A stretch of DNA of 36,820 nucleotides from Rhodospirillales bacterium (GCA_028869595.1 JAGWRU010000119.1:1-36820); one strand, 5' to 3'; shown: positions 1 to 7,889, counted from the stretch's first letter. Made by a program: numbers and translations. The notes: generated from the sequence alone by a model not told the origin.

Positions 1-1
1 T

Positions 2-274
2 ATCTCCAACATCTCGGTCATCGCCTATGATCCGGGCGATTATGCGTTTCTGGCCGAGCATGTGACCGCGGCCGCCGTCGCCGCGCATTTCCGCGATCTG
101 GTGAAGGGCGAAGTGCAGCGCTTCGAGCTACCCGGTCTGGGCGCGCTCAACTTCGTGCTGCACGGGACGCTGGGCGGCGGCGTGACGCGCTCTCTGGCGC
201 TTGATGCGCATGGCAAGAGCTTGAGTTCTTGTCTGCTGGAAATGGCGCTGCCCGATCCCCAGCGCGGGGCATAG
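2..274 (+). CDS. AtuA-like C-terminal ferredoxin-fold domain protein (partial, 5' end outside window)
   Basis: The open frame enters from the left edge and ends at a TAG. The 90 visible residues read ISNISVIAYDPGDY and later LGALNFVLHGTLGGGVTRSL, ending in a hydrophobic strand (SSCLLEMALP). This pattern matches the roughly 100-residue domain found at the C-terminus of AtuA-type proteins (acyclic terpene / short branched acyl-CoA utilisation) or encoded as a separate small gene beside AtuA. The ATG at 62 given by the ORF track is internal to the domain, so it is not the real start. Its 3' end overlaps the convergent cueR gene by about 128 bases. The family is recognised with good confidence, but the substrate is unknown. 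Whether this is the end of a full AtuA protein or a stand-alone domain cannot be seen here. Confidence 0.75.
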   Translation: MSNISVIAYDPGDYAFLAEHVTAAAVAAHFRDLVKGEVQRFELPGLGALNFVLHGTLGGGVTRSLALDAHGKSLSSCLLEMALPDPQRGA

Positions 275-653
275 CCAGGTCCTCCAGGATCGGACATTCG
301 GCGCGCGCATCGCCGTGGCAGGAAGCGGCCAGGCGGGCCAGCGCCGCTTCCATCATCTGCAGCTCGCCGATGCGCCGGCGCAATTCGGCCACCTGCGCCA
401 GCGCCAGTTCCTTGACATCGTGGCTTTCCCGCCCCGGGTCCTGCCATAGCCCGACCAGCTGGCGGATAACCGGCATGGCAAAGCCGAAATCCCGCGCCCG
501 GCGGATGAAGCGCAGCGTGTGCACGCCCGCCGCATCATAGACGCGATAGCCGCCCTCGCTGCGCGGCGGCGCGCGCAGCAGCCCGGTTGCCTCGTAATAG
601 CGGATCATCTTGGCCGACACGCCGGATGCGGCCGCTGCCTCGCCGATGTTCAT
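147..653 (-). CDS. cueR: Cu(I)-responsive MerR-family regulator (CueR-like)
   Basis: MerR-family activator predicted to sense cytoplasmic Cu(I) and activate copA. The N-terminus (MNIGEAAAASGVSAKMIRYYEATGLL) is the MerR winged helix-turn-helix, followed by a dimerisation helix. The metal loop CHGDARAECPIL has the C-x7-C spacing of CueR (two-coordinate Cu(I) site). I start at 653, where ATGA overlaps the copA stop, rather than at the track start 689, because the family begins with MNIGE. The protein is 168 residues against about 135 for E. coli CueR. The extra C-terminal part (about 35-40 residues, rich in Ala, Ser, His and Arg) lies antisense to the end of the AtuA-like gene and has no recognisable domain. 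It is co-transcribed downstream of copA, so autoregulation through the copA promoter is likely. Confidence 0.88.
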   Translation of the reverse strand: MNIGEAAAASGVSAKMIRYYEATGLLRAPPRSEGGYRVYDAAGVHTLRFIRRARDFGFAMPVIRQLVGLWQDPGRESHDVKELALAQVAELRRRIGELQMMEAALARLAASCHGDARAECPILEDLAMPRAGDRAAPFPADKNSSSCHAHQAPESASRRRPASRAARS

Positions 654-2791
654 CGGTGTTCCTCCGTCGGTTTCCAGCGTCCCAGCCACAAGGCGTTCAA
701 CACGACACTGACCGAGGAGGCGGCCATGGCGGCACCTGCCAGCATCGGGTTCAGCACGCCCAGCGCCGCCATCGGAATGCCGAGCGCATTATAGGCGAAG
801 GCCCAGAACAGGCCCTGACGGATGGTGCGCAGCGTGCGCCGCGACAGGACCAGGGCGGCACCGATCAGCGCCGGATCGTCGCGCAGCAGCACGATGCCGG
901 CGACTTCGCGCGCCAGATCGGTGCCCGCGCCCATGGCAATGCCGAGATCGGCCGCCGCCAGCGCCGGCCCGTCATTGATACCGTCACCGGCCATCGCCAC
1001 CACCCGCCCGGCGCGGCGCATGGCGGCAATGGCGGCGAGCTTGTCTTCCGGGCGCAACCCGGCCCGCATATCGGCGATGCCCAGCCTGGCCGCCACGCCG
1101 GAGGCAGCCCCTTCGCCATCGCCGGTCAGCATCACCACGTGCAGCCCGGCCCGGCGCAACGCCGCGATGGCCGCCGCCGCGCCCGGCTTCACCCGATCGG
1201 CAAAGGCGAGCAGCGCCAGGATGCGCGGGGCCGGCGCGATCTCGGCCAGGAATGACAGGGTTTCCCCCTGCGCCGCGCGCGCTTTTGCGGCGGCGGCGAA
1301 TGCGCCGGTATCGATCCCCTGGGCTGCCATCAATCGCGCATTGCCCAGCGCGAGGGTGCGCCCGGCCACGCTGGCGGTGACGCCCTGGCCGGCGATCACC
1401 CGCAGCCCCTGCGCCGCCGGCAGGGCGATGCCGTCCGCCGCGCGCAGCACCGCGTGCGAGAGGACATGGCCACTGCCCTGCGACAGGGAAGCAGCCAGCG
1501 CCAGCGCATCGGGTTCGGCGCTTTCCAGCGTGGCGAGCACCGGCTTGCCCTCGGTCAGCGTGCCGGTCTTGTCGAAGGCCACCGTGTCGATGCGCCGCGC
1601 TTGTTCCAGCGCGGCGGCATCGCGGATCAGGATACCGGCCCGTGCCGCCGCCCCGGTGCCGGCCATGATCGCGGCCGGCGTTGCCAGCCCCAGCGCGCAG
1701 GGGCAGGCGATCACCAGCACGGCGATGGCATGCAGAGTGGCGGCCGCCGCGCCGGCGCCGGCCAGAAGCCAACCGAGCCCGGTCAGCACGGCAAGGGCGA
1801 CCACCACCGGCACGAACACTGCGGCGATCCGATCGGCCAGGCGCTGGATCGGCGCCTTGGAGGCCTGCGCGCCTTCGACCAGGCGGACGATGCGCGCCAG
1901 CGTGGTCTCTGCCCCCACCGCCGTGGCCCGCAGCGCCAGTACCCCGTCCAGGGCGATGGCGCCGGCCGCCACCGCGGTGCCGGGCGCGGCTGCAATGGGT
2001 CGCGATTCCCCGGTAATCGCGGCGGTATCCAGGCTTGCTTCGCCGTCGGTTACGACGGCGTCGACCGGCACTCTTTCGCCGGGATGGACCACGACGATGT
2101 CGCCGGGGGCGAGGCTGGCGGCCGGCACCATCGCCTCCGCCCCGCCAATGCGGCGCCGCGCCGTCGCCGGCACCAGATCGGCCAAGGCGGCAAGTGCGGC
2201 GCCCGTCGCGCCGATCGCCCGCGCCTCCAGGAATTTGCCGAGCAGGACGAAACCGATCAGCAGCGCGCCGGTTTCGAAATAGAGCGGTCCGCCCGTGGCC
2301 AGCCCGGCCAGCGACAAGGCGTAGGCGGCGCCCGTGCCGATTGCCACCAGCACATCCATGGTCGCCGTGCCGTTGCGCAATTCCTTGAACGCGGCGCGGT
2401 AGAAGCGCGCGCCGAGGCCGAATTGCACGATCGCGCCGAGCGCTGCCTGCGCCCAGCCGGGCAAAGCGAGGGCGGGGACGGCCATACCGGCCAGCAGCGG
2501 CGCGGCAAGCGCGAGGGCGGCTGCGGCGGCGATGCCAAGGCGGCGGATTTCCCCGGCCCGGGCGGCCCGTGCATCGGCGGCCGGTGGCGCGGCGTGATAG
2601 CCGGCCCGATCGACGGCTGCGATCAGCGCGGCGAGTGGGGCGGCGGCGGGGTCGCGCACGATCCGGGCAGTGGCGGCGGCGAGGTTGACGGCAGCGCCCG
2701 TGACGCCGGGCACAGCGGTCAGCGCGCGTTCGACCCGGCGCACGCAGGCCGCGCAGGTCATGCCGGAGATGGCGAGGTCGGTCTGTTCCAT
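650..2791 (-). CDS. copA: Cu(+)-exporting P1B-type ATPase
   Basis: Inner-membrane ATPase that pumps Cu(I) out of the cytoplasm. In order along 713 residues: one HMA copper-binding domain with GMTCAAC (Cys13, Cys16), the actuator motif TGES, the ion-path motif CPC (Cys363-Cys365), the phosphorylation site DKTGTLTEG (Asp407), the hinge GDGIND, and C-terminal Asn and MxxSS motifs (YNALGIP; AMAASSVSVV) typical of the Cu(I) subgroup P1B-1. One HMA domain and about 710-830 residues is normal. The usual SEHPL nucleotide-binding motif reads SGHVL (His442, Val443), so the family's invariant Pro is replaced. It lies first in an operon with cueR (4-nt overlap). A candidate CueR-type promoter lies directly upstream. 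Specificity for Cu(I) over Ag(I) cannot be separated by sequence. Confidence 0.95.
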   Translation of the reverse strand: MEQTDLAISGMTCAACVRRVERALTAVPGVTGAAVNLAAATARIVRDPAAAPLAALIAAVDRAGYHAAPPAADARAARAGEIRRLGIAAAAALALAAPLLAGMAVPALALPGWAQAALGAIVQFGLGARFYRAAFKELRNGTATMDVLVAIGTGAAYALSLAGLATGGPLYFETGALLIGFVLLGKFLEARAIGATGAALAALADLVPATARRRIGGAEAMVPAASLAPGDIVVVHPGERVPVDAVVTDGEASLDTAAITGESRPIAAAPGTAVAAGAIALDGVLALRATAVGAETTLARIVRLVEGAQASKAPIQRLADRIAAVFVPVVVALAVLTGLGWLLAGAGAAAATLHAIAVLVIACPCALGLATPAAIMAGTGAAARAGILIRDAAALEQARRIDTVAFDKTGTLTEGKPVLATLESAEPDALALAASLSQGSGHVLSHAVLRAADGIALPAAQGLRVIAGQGVTASVAGRTLALGNARLMAAQGIDTGAFAAAAKARAAQGETLSFLAEIAPAPRILALLAFADRVKPGAAAAIAALRRAGLHVVMLTGDGEGAASGVAARLGIADMRAGLRPEDKLAAIAAMRRAGRVVAMAGDGINDGPALAAADLGIAMGAGTDLAREVAGIVLLRDDPALIGAALVLSRRTLRTIRQGLFWAFAYNALGIPMAALGVLNPMLAGAAMAASSVSVVLNALWLGRWKPTEEHR

Positions 2792-2797
2792 GGACCG

Positions 2798-2828
2798 GAA
2801 CGTGGGGTTGCCATCATGGGAAGGTCAA
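2798..2828 (-). promoter_or_regulatory. Candidate CueR-controlled copA promoter with over-long spacer
   Basis: On the minus strand TTGACC (2823-2828) is followed by a 19-nt spacer and a poor -10 (ACGTTC). The imperfect dyad TTCCCAT-g-ATGGCAA lies in the spacer. MerR-family copper promoters typically have a 19-20 nt spacer with such a dyad, and the -35/spacer start TTGACCTTCCC closely resembles enterobacterial copA promoters. The predicted transcript would begin within a few bases of the copA ATG, implying a leaderless or nearly leaderless mRNA. The -10 match is weak, so this is a candidate only. Confidence 0.5.
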
Positions 2829-2927
2829 GGGCAAGGCGTGGCGGGCCGGCTGACGCCGCGGTCGATATGCCTGTCGTCGCCGCCATCGATGCGCCAGGAT
2901 ACCCATCGCCGAGGAAGGAATGAGGCC

Positions 2928-3317
2928 ATGCGCGATGCGGAATTGCACGAAACCCTGTCGGCGTATGATTTCGAGGAGACGCTGGCCCGCCTGACGGCGG
3001 CGATCGCCCAGGCCGGACTGATGCTGTTCGCCCGCTTCGACCATCAGGCCGGCGCGCGTACGGCCGGCTTGGACATGCCGCCGACCACCGTGCTCGTTTA
3101 TGGCCATGCGAAGGGCGGCACGCCGATCATGCAGGCCGTGCCGCAAGTGGCGCTCGACCTGCCGTTGCGCGTGCTGGTGCGCCAGCGCGAGGATGGCCGG
3201 ACGGTGATCGCCTTCCATCCGATCGGCGCGATGCTGCGCCGTGCCGGCGTGGCGGAGGCACTCGCCGGGCGGCTCGACCCGGCGCAGCAGATGCTGGTGA
3301 AGGCGTTGGCGGGCTGA
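2928..3317 (+). CDS. DUF302 domain protein
   Basis: A 129-residue soluble protein of the DUF302 family, divergent from copA. The start at 2928 has a strong ribosome site (GAGGAAGGA) about 8 bases upstream. The longer track ORF upstream of it is not needed. Visible family features are the N-terminal strand-helix (YDFEETLARLTAAIAQAGLMLFARFDHQAGAR), the central PPTTVLVYGHAKGGTPIMQ segment and LDLPLRVLVRQREDGRTVIAF. DUF302 proteins often sit beside metal-resistance or sulfur genes. No biochemical activity is assigned. The position next to copA/cueR suggests a role in copper stress, which is inference only. No signal peptide is visible. Confidence 0.85.
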   Translation: MRDAELHETLSAYDFEETLARLTAAIAQAGLMLFARFDHQAGARTAGLDMPPTTVLVYGHAKGGTPIMQAVPQVALDLPLRVLVRQREDGRTVIAFHPIGAMLRRAGVAEALAGRLDPAQQMLVKALAG

Positions 3318-3425
3318 GGGGCGCGCCGGCAATCCTGCCGAAGCGGCCATGCAAGACCGTCCTACTCTCTGGTATCTCCCTCAACCTCCTCCTATGATCC
3401 GCCGGCACGAAACCGGGGGAGACGC

Positions 3426-4622
3426 ATGGACCTCAATTTCACGCCCGAGGAGCTGGCCTTCCGCGACGAGGCGCGGCATTTTTTCCGCACCGCCATTCCC
3501 GAAGCCCTGCGTGCCAAGGTGCGCGAGGGGCGTAGCCTTACTAAGGAGGAGATCGTCGCCTCTCAGCGCATTCTCAATGCGCGCGGCTGGGCGACGCCGA
3601 ATTGGCCACGCGCCTGGGGCGGGCAGGATTGGTCGCCGGTGCAGGTCTATCTCTATCAGGACGAGATGCAGCGCGCCTTCGTGCCGCCGACGATCAGCTT
3701 CAACACCACCATGGTCGGCCCGGTGATCGCCGAATTCGGCTCCGACGCGCAGAAGACCCGCTTTCTGCCGCGCGCCGCCAATGCCGATGATTTCTGGTGC
3801 CAGGGGTTTTCCGAACCGGGTTCGGGCTCCGACCTCGCCAGCCTGCGCACGCGCGCGGAACGGCGCGGCGATACTTATGTGGTGAACGGGCAGAAAATCT
3901 GGACCACACTCGCCCAGTATGCCGACTGGATCTTCTGCCTGGTGCGCACCAATCCGACGGCCAAGAAGCAGGAGGGGATTTCCTTCCTGCTGATCGATAT
4001 GAAAACCCCCGGCATCACCGTGCGCCCCATCGTCACCATCGATGGCGGGCGCGAAGTCAACGAAGTGTTCTTCGACGAGGTGGTGGTACCCGCCGAAAAT
4101 CTCGTCGGCCAGGAAAACAAGGGCTGGGATTACGCGAAATTCCTGCTCGGCAATGAACGCACCGGCATCGCCAGGGTGGGCATGTCGAAGGCCCGCATCG
4201 CCCGCATCCGCGCGCTGGCCGCGCAGGAAATCGTCGGCGACCGCCCGCTGATCGAGGATCGGCGCTTTCGCGAAAAACTCGCCGCGGTGGAGATCGAGCT
4301 GAAGGCGCTGGAAATGACGCAGCTCCGCGTGGTGGCCGAGGAACGCAACCGGGTGCGCGGCAAGCCTAACCCGGCCTCCTCCATCCTCAAGCTGAAAGGC
4401 TCCTGGATTCAGCAGCAGATCACCGAATTGCTGCTGGAGGTTGCCGGCCCCTACGCGATCCCCGCCCAGGGCAACGAGGATGGCAGCAACGAACCCGCCA
4501 TCGGCCCCGATTTCGCGGCGATGGCAGCCCCCGGCTATTTCAATTTCCGCAAGGTCTCGATCTACGGCGGCTCCAACGAGATTCAGCGCAACATCATCGC
4601 CAAAGCGATTCTGGGTCTGTGA
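3426..4622 (+). CDS. Acyl-CoA dehydrogenase, first of a pair
   Basis: FAD-dependent acyl-CoA dehydrogenase of 398 residues, oxidising an acyl-CoA thioester to the 2,3-enoyl-CoA and passing electrons to ETF. The N-terminal helical domain (FTPEELAFRDEARHFF), the middle FAD/substrate strand segment (WCQGFSEPGSGSDLASLRTRAERRGDTYVVNGQKIWTT) and the C-terminal helical domain with YGGSNEIQRNIIAKAILGL are all present. The ATG is preceded by GGGGGA. It is followed after 7 bases by a second, shorter acyl-CoA dehydrogenase. Such pairs can form heteromeric enzymes (for example the FadE pairs of steroid side-chain degradation), but this cannot be shown here. The substrate is unknown. Confidence 0.93.
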   Translation: MDLNFTPEELAFRDEARHFFRTAIPEALRAKVREGRSLTKEEIVASQRILNARGWATPNWPRAWGGQDWSPVQVYLYQDEMQRAFVPPTISFNTTMVGPVIAEFGSDAQKTRFLPRAANADDFWCQGFSEPGSGSDLASLRTRAERRGDTYVVNGQKIWTTLAQYADWIFCLVRTNPTAKKQEGISFLLIDMKTPGITVRPIVTIDGGREVNEVFFDEVVVPAENLVGQENKGWDYAKFLLGNERTGIARVGMSKARIARIRALAAQEIVGDRPLIEDRRFREKLAAVEIELKALEMTQLRVVAEERNRVRGKPNPASSILKLKGSWIQQQITELLLEVAGPYAIPAQGNEDGSNEPAIGPDFAAMAAPGYFNFRKVSIYGGSNEIQRNIIAKAILGL

Positions 4623-4629
4623 GGCAGCT

Positions 4630-5784
4630 ATGGATTTCGATCTGACCGACGAACAGCGCCTGCTGAAAGACAGCGTGGAACGCATGGTCGCCGACCGCTA
4701 CGGTTTCGAGCAGCGGCGCGCCTATCTGGCTCTGCCGGGCGGGCGCGATCCGGCGCTATGGGCGCAATGCGCCGAACTCGGCCTGCTCGGCCTGCCGCTG
4801 GCGGAGGAATATGGCGGCTTCGGCGGCGGGCCGGTGGAAACCATGCTGGTGATGGAAGCCTTCGGGCGCGGCCTGGTGCTGGAACCCTATCTGCCCAGCG
4901 TCATTCTGGGCGGCGGGCTGGTCGCCGCGGCCGGCGATGCGGCGCAGAAACGGGCGATCCTGCCGGCGCTGGCCGCAGGGCGGATGCAGCTGGCTTTCGC
5001 CCATCTGGAACGCCGCTCGCGCTATGATCTCGCTGATATCACCACCATTGCGCGCGCCGACGGCGCCGGCTTCGTGCTGGATGGCGCCAAGGGCGTCGTG
5101 CTGGGCGGCGATACGGCCGATACGCTGATCGTTTCGGCGCGCATCGGCGGGGCGCGCTGCGATGCCGATGGGATCGGGCTGTTCCTGGTGGCCGCCGATG
5201 CGCCCGGGCTGACGCGGCGCGGCTATGCGACGCAGGACGGGTTGCGTGCGGCGGAACTCACCCTGGCCGGCACCCCGGCCACCGCGCTGGGGGCACCGGG
5301 CGGCGCGCTGGGCGTAATGCGGCGCATCGTCGATCGCGCGATGGCCGCCCTATGCGCCGAAGCGGTCGGCGTGATGGCGGCGATGCACGAGACGACGCTG
5401 GAGTATCTGAAAACCCGCAAGCAGTTCGGCCGCGCCATCGGCGAATTCCAAGCCTTGCAGCACCGCGCGGTGGATATGCTGGTGGCGCTGGAACAGGCGC
5501 GCAGCATGGCGCTGTTCGCCACCGTAATGGCCGAAAGCGATGATCCGGCGGAACGCGGGCGCGCCATGGCGGCGGCCAAGGCGCAGATCGGGCGCAGCGG
5601 CCGCCATATCGGCCAGGAGGCGATCCAGCTGCATGGCGGCATCGGCATGACGATGGAATACAAGGTCGGCCATTACTTCAAGCGCATGACCATGATCGAT
5701 CAGTGCTTCGGTGATGCCGACACCCATCTCGCGCAGCTGGCCGATGCCGGCAGCCTGTTCGAAGCGGCGGAGGCGACCGGCTAA
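4630..5784 (+). CDS. Acyl-CoA dehydrogenase, second of a pair
   Basis: Second acyl-CoA dehydrogenase, 384 residues, beginning MDFDLTDEQRLLKDSVERMVADRYGFEQRRAY. The start at 4630 is chosen because the family N-terminal helix begins there, 7 bases after the stop of the upstream paralogue. The region upstream in the same frame is a shadow of that gene. The C-terminal flavin-binding part is present (EYLKTRKQFGRAIGEFQALQHRAVDM and AIQLHGGIGMTMEYKVGHYFKR). The middle domain is less conserved than in its partner: where the partner has WCQGFSEPGSGSD this one has LAFAHLERRSRYDL, so a non-equivalent role in a heteromer is plausible. It ends with a 4-base overlap with the convergent GntR regulator. Confidence 0.93.
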   Translation: MDFDLTDEQRLLKDSVERMVADRYGFEQRRAYLALPGGRDPALWAQCAELGLLGLPLAEEYGGFGGGPVETMLVMEAFGRGLVLEPYLPSVILGGGLVAAAGDAAQKRAILPALAAGRMQLAFAHLERRSRYDLADITTIARADGAGFVLDGAKGVVLGGDTADTLIVSARIGGARCDADGIGLFLVAADAPGLTRRGYATQDGLRAAELTLAGTPATALGAPGGALGVMRRIVDRAMAALCAEAVGVMAAMHETTLEYLKTRKQFGRAIGEFQALQHRAVDMLVALEQARSMALFATVMAESDDPAERGRAMAAAKAQIGRSGRHIGQEAIQLHGGIGMTMEYKVGHYFKRMTMIDQCFGDADTHLAQLADAGSLFEAAEATG

Positions 5785-6425
5785 TCCACGCGCGCCTTGG
5801 AGCCTGCGAACAGATAGGCCATCAGCGCCTGCGCCTTGGCCGAGGCGGCATCGGCGTCGCCGTCGATGATCGCCTCGCATACCGCGACATGGCCGTCCGC
5901 GGCTTCCACCAGCCCGTCCGTGCCGTGGTACTGGAACCAGAACCGGCGCGAATGGATCTGCAGCGGCGCCAGGATGCGCGGCAGAAAAGGATTGGCGGCG
6001 GCATTGCTGATCGCCTCGTCCAGCGCCTTGTCCTGGCGCAGATAGAGGCGCACATCGCCACGCTTGGCCGCCACGCGCATATCGTGCATGCAGCGGCCGA
6101 TCACCTCGCGGTCATTGGGGCCGGCGAATCGCGCGGCGGAACGCGCCAGCAGCGGCTCCAGCGTCAGGCGCGGCTCGATCGCGCGGGGATAATCCTCGGG
6201 ACGGATATCGGCGATCTTCACGCCCAGCCGCGGATGCACCTCGGTCAGGCCTTCCAGGGTAAGGCGCTGGATCGCTTCGCGCACCGGGGTGCGGCCGAAG
6301 CCGACCGAGGCGATGATGAATTTCTCGGTCAGCATGCTGCCCGGCACGAATTCCAGCGTGACGATCCGATCCTCGATCGCCAGATAGGCTTCGTGCAGCA
6401 AGGATTTGGCCGTCGGCTTTTTCAT
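5781..6425 (-). CDS. GntR-family regulator with FCD ligand-binding domain
   Basis: Transcription factor, probably a repressor released by a small carboxylate or amino-acid effector. Residues 1-70 form the GntR winged helix (LHEAYLAIEDRIVTLEFVPGSML, then GRTPVREAIQRLTLEGL) and the rest is an all-helical FCD domain. In the FCD metal site the usual D-x3-H reads DKALDEAI, so one His ligand position is Asp. A later His (DGHVAV) is kept. I use ATG 6425 (214 residues). The track start 6467 lies only 8 bases from the palindrome and would leave almost no leader if the -10 lies inside it. The gene is divergent from the ABC importer/hydroxyproline genes and is the most likely regulator of them. Effector and regulon are inferred from position. 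Confidence 0.85.
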   Translation of the reverse strand: MKKPTAKSLLHEAYLAIEDRIVTLEFVPGSMLTEKFIIASVGFGRTPVREAIQRLTLEGLTEVHPRLGVKIADIRPEDYPRAIEPRLTLEPLLARSAARFAGPNDREVIGRCMHDMRVAAKRGDVRLYLRQDKALDEAISNAAANPFLPRILAPLQIHSRRFWFQYHGTDGLVEAADGHVAVCEAIIDGDADAASAKAQALMAYLFAGSKARVD

Positions 6426-6475
6426 CGGTCCATGCAATGCGGGGCCGAAGCTGGGCGCCGCGGCCATGTCTGGAT

Positions 6476-6487
6476 TTGATATATCAA
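6476..6487. promoter_or_regulatory. Palindromic operator candidate 1 (TTGATATATCAA)
   Basis: A perfect 12-base palindrome, TTGATATATCAA, sits just upstream of the GntR/FCD gene. A second copy of its core lies 86 bases away, centre to centre, in the same divergent intergenic region. GntR/FCD proteins bind short A/T-centred palindromes. On the minus strand the palindrome contains TATATC, usable as a -10 for the regulator gene, which fits autorepression. The AT-rich composition stands out in this GC-rich window. Confidence 0.6.
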
Positions 6488-6561
6488 TCCGTCCGACGAT
6501 GCCAGAACTCGGTGAATTCGCGTCTATATCTGGAAATATGCGTCGCGCCGGCCCGGCATCA

Positions 6562-6573
6562 TTGATATATCAG
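6562..6573. promoter_or_regulatory. Palindromic operator candidate 2 (TTGATATATCAG)
   Basis: This copy repeats operator candidate 1 with one base changed (TTGATATATCAG) and keeps the 10-base perfect core TGATATATCA. It lies 8 bases upstream of the -35 of the candidate promoter for the ABC importer. The two sites flank the divergent region and could be bridged or bound separately by the FCD regulator. Confidence 0.6.
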
Positions 6574-6580
6574 AAATAGC

Positions 6581-6609
6581 TTGCGGCCTTGATCGGTGCT
6601 CGCTAATTT
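6581..6609 (+). promoter_or_regulatory. Candidate sigma-70 promoter for the ABC importer operon
   Basis: TTGCGG at 6581-6586, a 17-base spacer and TAATTT at 6604-6609 match the sigma-70 consensus reasonably well. Transcription would begin near 6616 and leave a leader of about 110 bases before the binding-protein ATG. The match is by eye, and no other comparable promoter was seen in the gap. Confidence 0.45.
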
Positions 6610-6725
6610 TTGTGCCGGCATCTCCGGCGGGCGATTTCCCCCGGATGCGACGCTGGGAACGCAGGCGATCGCCGGGCCGGGCAGCGATGTCCGTCCGTGC
6701 GGAAAACCGGACAGGAGGGACACGC

Positions 6726-7838
6726 ATGAAGCATTTCACCAGAGTGCTGGCAGCCGGTGCGCTGCTGGCAATGGCCGGCGGCGCGAGCGCGCAAGCCCAG
6801 GGCACGCTGAAAGTCGGCGTCGAAGTGCCGACGACCGGGTCGGAAGCGACCTATGGCCAGGATATGTACAACGCCGCCGCCATCGCCCGTGACGAGATCA
6901 ACGCCCATGGCGGCGTGCTGGGCAAGAAGATCCAGCTGATCGTCGGCGACGATGCCTGCGATCCGCAGCAGGCGGTGAATGCGGCCTCGAAGCTGGTGTC
7001 GCAGAAAGTGGTCGCGGTGGTTGGCGGCTATTGCTCCGGCGCCACCGTGCCGGTGCTGAAGATCTATGGCGATGCGCATATCCCCTTCGTGATCACGGCG
7101 GCCAATTCCACCGCGTTGATCCCGGCCAATCCCGGCAATGCCTTCCTGATCAACTCGACCGGCGATCAGCAGGCGATCACCGCCGTGAAGTTCTTCCAGC
7201 ACAAGAAGATCAAGACCCTCGCCATCGTCAATGAAGGCGATGCCTATTCGCAGAACCTCGCTGATCTGATGCGCACCGCCTGGCAGAAGGCGGGCGGCAA
7301 GGTCGTCGATTTCGAGACGGTGAACAAGGGCGAGCAGGACTACTCCTCGGTCGTTACCGCCATCGATGCCAAGCATCCCGATGCGGTGTTCTGGACCGCC
7401 TATTACGCCGATGGCGGCCTGCTGATCCGCCAGCTTCGCCAGTCCGGCTATCAGGGCATGATTGCGGTTGGCGACGGCTCGAACTCGGTCAAGCTGTTCG
7501 ATATCGCGGGCAAGGCGGCCGAAGGGGTCTACGCCTTCTCCAACCCGATCGCGCAATTCCTGCCGGCGGCGAAATCCTTCATCGCCACCTACAAGAAGGA
7601 ATACAAGGCCGAACCCGGCCCCTATGCGCCGCTGACCTATGACGGCATGCAGCTTCTCGTCTGGGCGATGAAGAAGGCCGGCACGACCAATGCGGCTGCG
7701 GTGGAAAAGGCGCTTGCCTCCGCCAATGGCGTGCATTGGCTGACCGGGCCGATCGCCTTCACCAAGAAGAATACGCTGGCCCGTTCGAACTTCGTGGTTC
7801 TCGAAGGCAAGAACGGCGCCTGGATCGCCGCGAAGTAA
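6726..7838 (+). CDS. Branched-chain-amino-acid-type ABC transporter substrate-binding protein
   Basis: Periplasmic binding protein of the HAAT/LivJ class (371 residues). The start at 6726 is supported by AGGAGGGA 6 bases upstream and by a Sec signal peptide, MKHFTRVLAAGALLAMAGGASAQAQG, with cleavage probably after ASAQA. The longer track ORF would bury the signal peptide. The mature part begins GTLKVGVEVPTTGSEATYGQDMYNAAAIARDEINAHGGVLGKKIQLIVGDD, the typical first lobe of type I periplasmic binding proteins. It opens an operon with livH, livM, livG and livF and then hydroxyproline-type enzymes, so its ligand may be a hydroxyproline isomer or related imino acid rather than leucine. The ligand is inferred from context. 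Confidence 0.93.
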   Translation: MKHFTRVLAAGALLAMAGGASAQAQGTLKVGVEVPTTGSEATYGQDMYNAAAIARDEINAHGGVLGKKIQLIVGDDACDPQQAVNAASKLVSQKVVAVVGGYCSGATVPVLKIYGDAHIPFVITAANSTALIPANPGNAFLINSTGDQQAITAVKFFQHKKIKTLAIVNEGDAYSQNLADLMRTAWQKAGGKVVDFETVNKGEQDYSSVVTAIDAKHPDAVFWTAYYADGGLLIRQLRQSGYQGMIAVGDGSNSVKLFDIAGKAAEGVYAFSNPIAQFLPAAKSFIATYKKEYKAEPGPYAPLTYDGMQLLVWAMKKAGTTNAAAVEKALASANGVHWLTGPIAFTKKNTLARSNFVVLEGKNGAWIAAK

Positions 7839-7856
7839 TCGCAGCCTCCGGATAAG

Positions 7857-7889
7857 GGTGGGCCGGCGCATGCCGTCGGCCCGCCTTTT
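7857..7889 (+). terminator. Terminator-like hairpin between binding protein and permease genes
   Basis: GGTGGGCCG (7857-7865) pairs with CGGCCCGCC (7877-7885), one pair being G-U, around an 11-base loop. TTTT follows immediately. It sits between the binding-protein stop and the livH start. Partial termination or 3' end protection here would raise the level of the binding protein over the membrane parts, a common arrangement for ABC importers. Confidence 0.6.

Noticed and set aside
1454-2923. 489-residue plus-strand frame opposite copA
   Set aside because: Shadow frame rich in Gly/Arg/Gln/His, with no motif.
3381-4685. 434-residue minus-strand frame opposite the first acyl-CoA dehydrogenase
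   Set aside because: Mirror frame of a clearly conserved gene, with no family pattern.
6612-6725. 38-residue N-terminal extension of the ABC binding protein
   Set aside because: It would place the signal peptide internally. The AGGAGGGA site fits the ATG at 6726.
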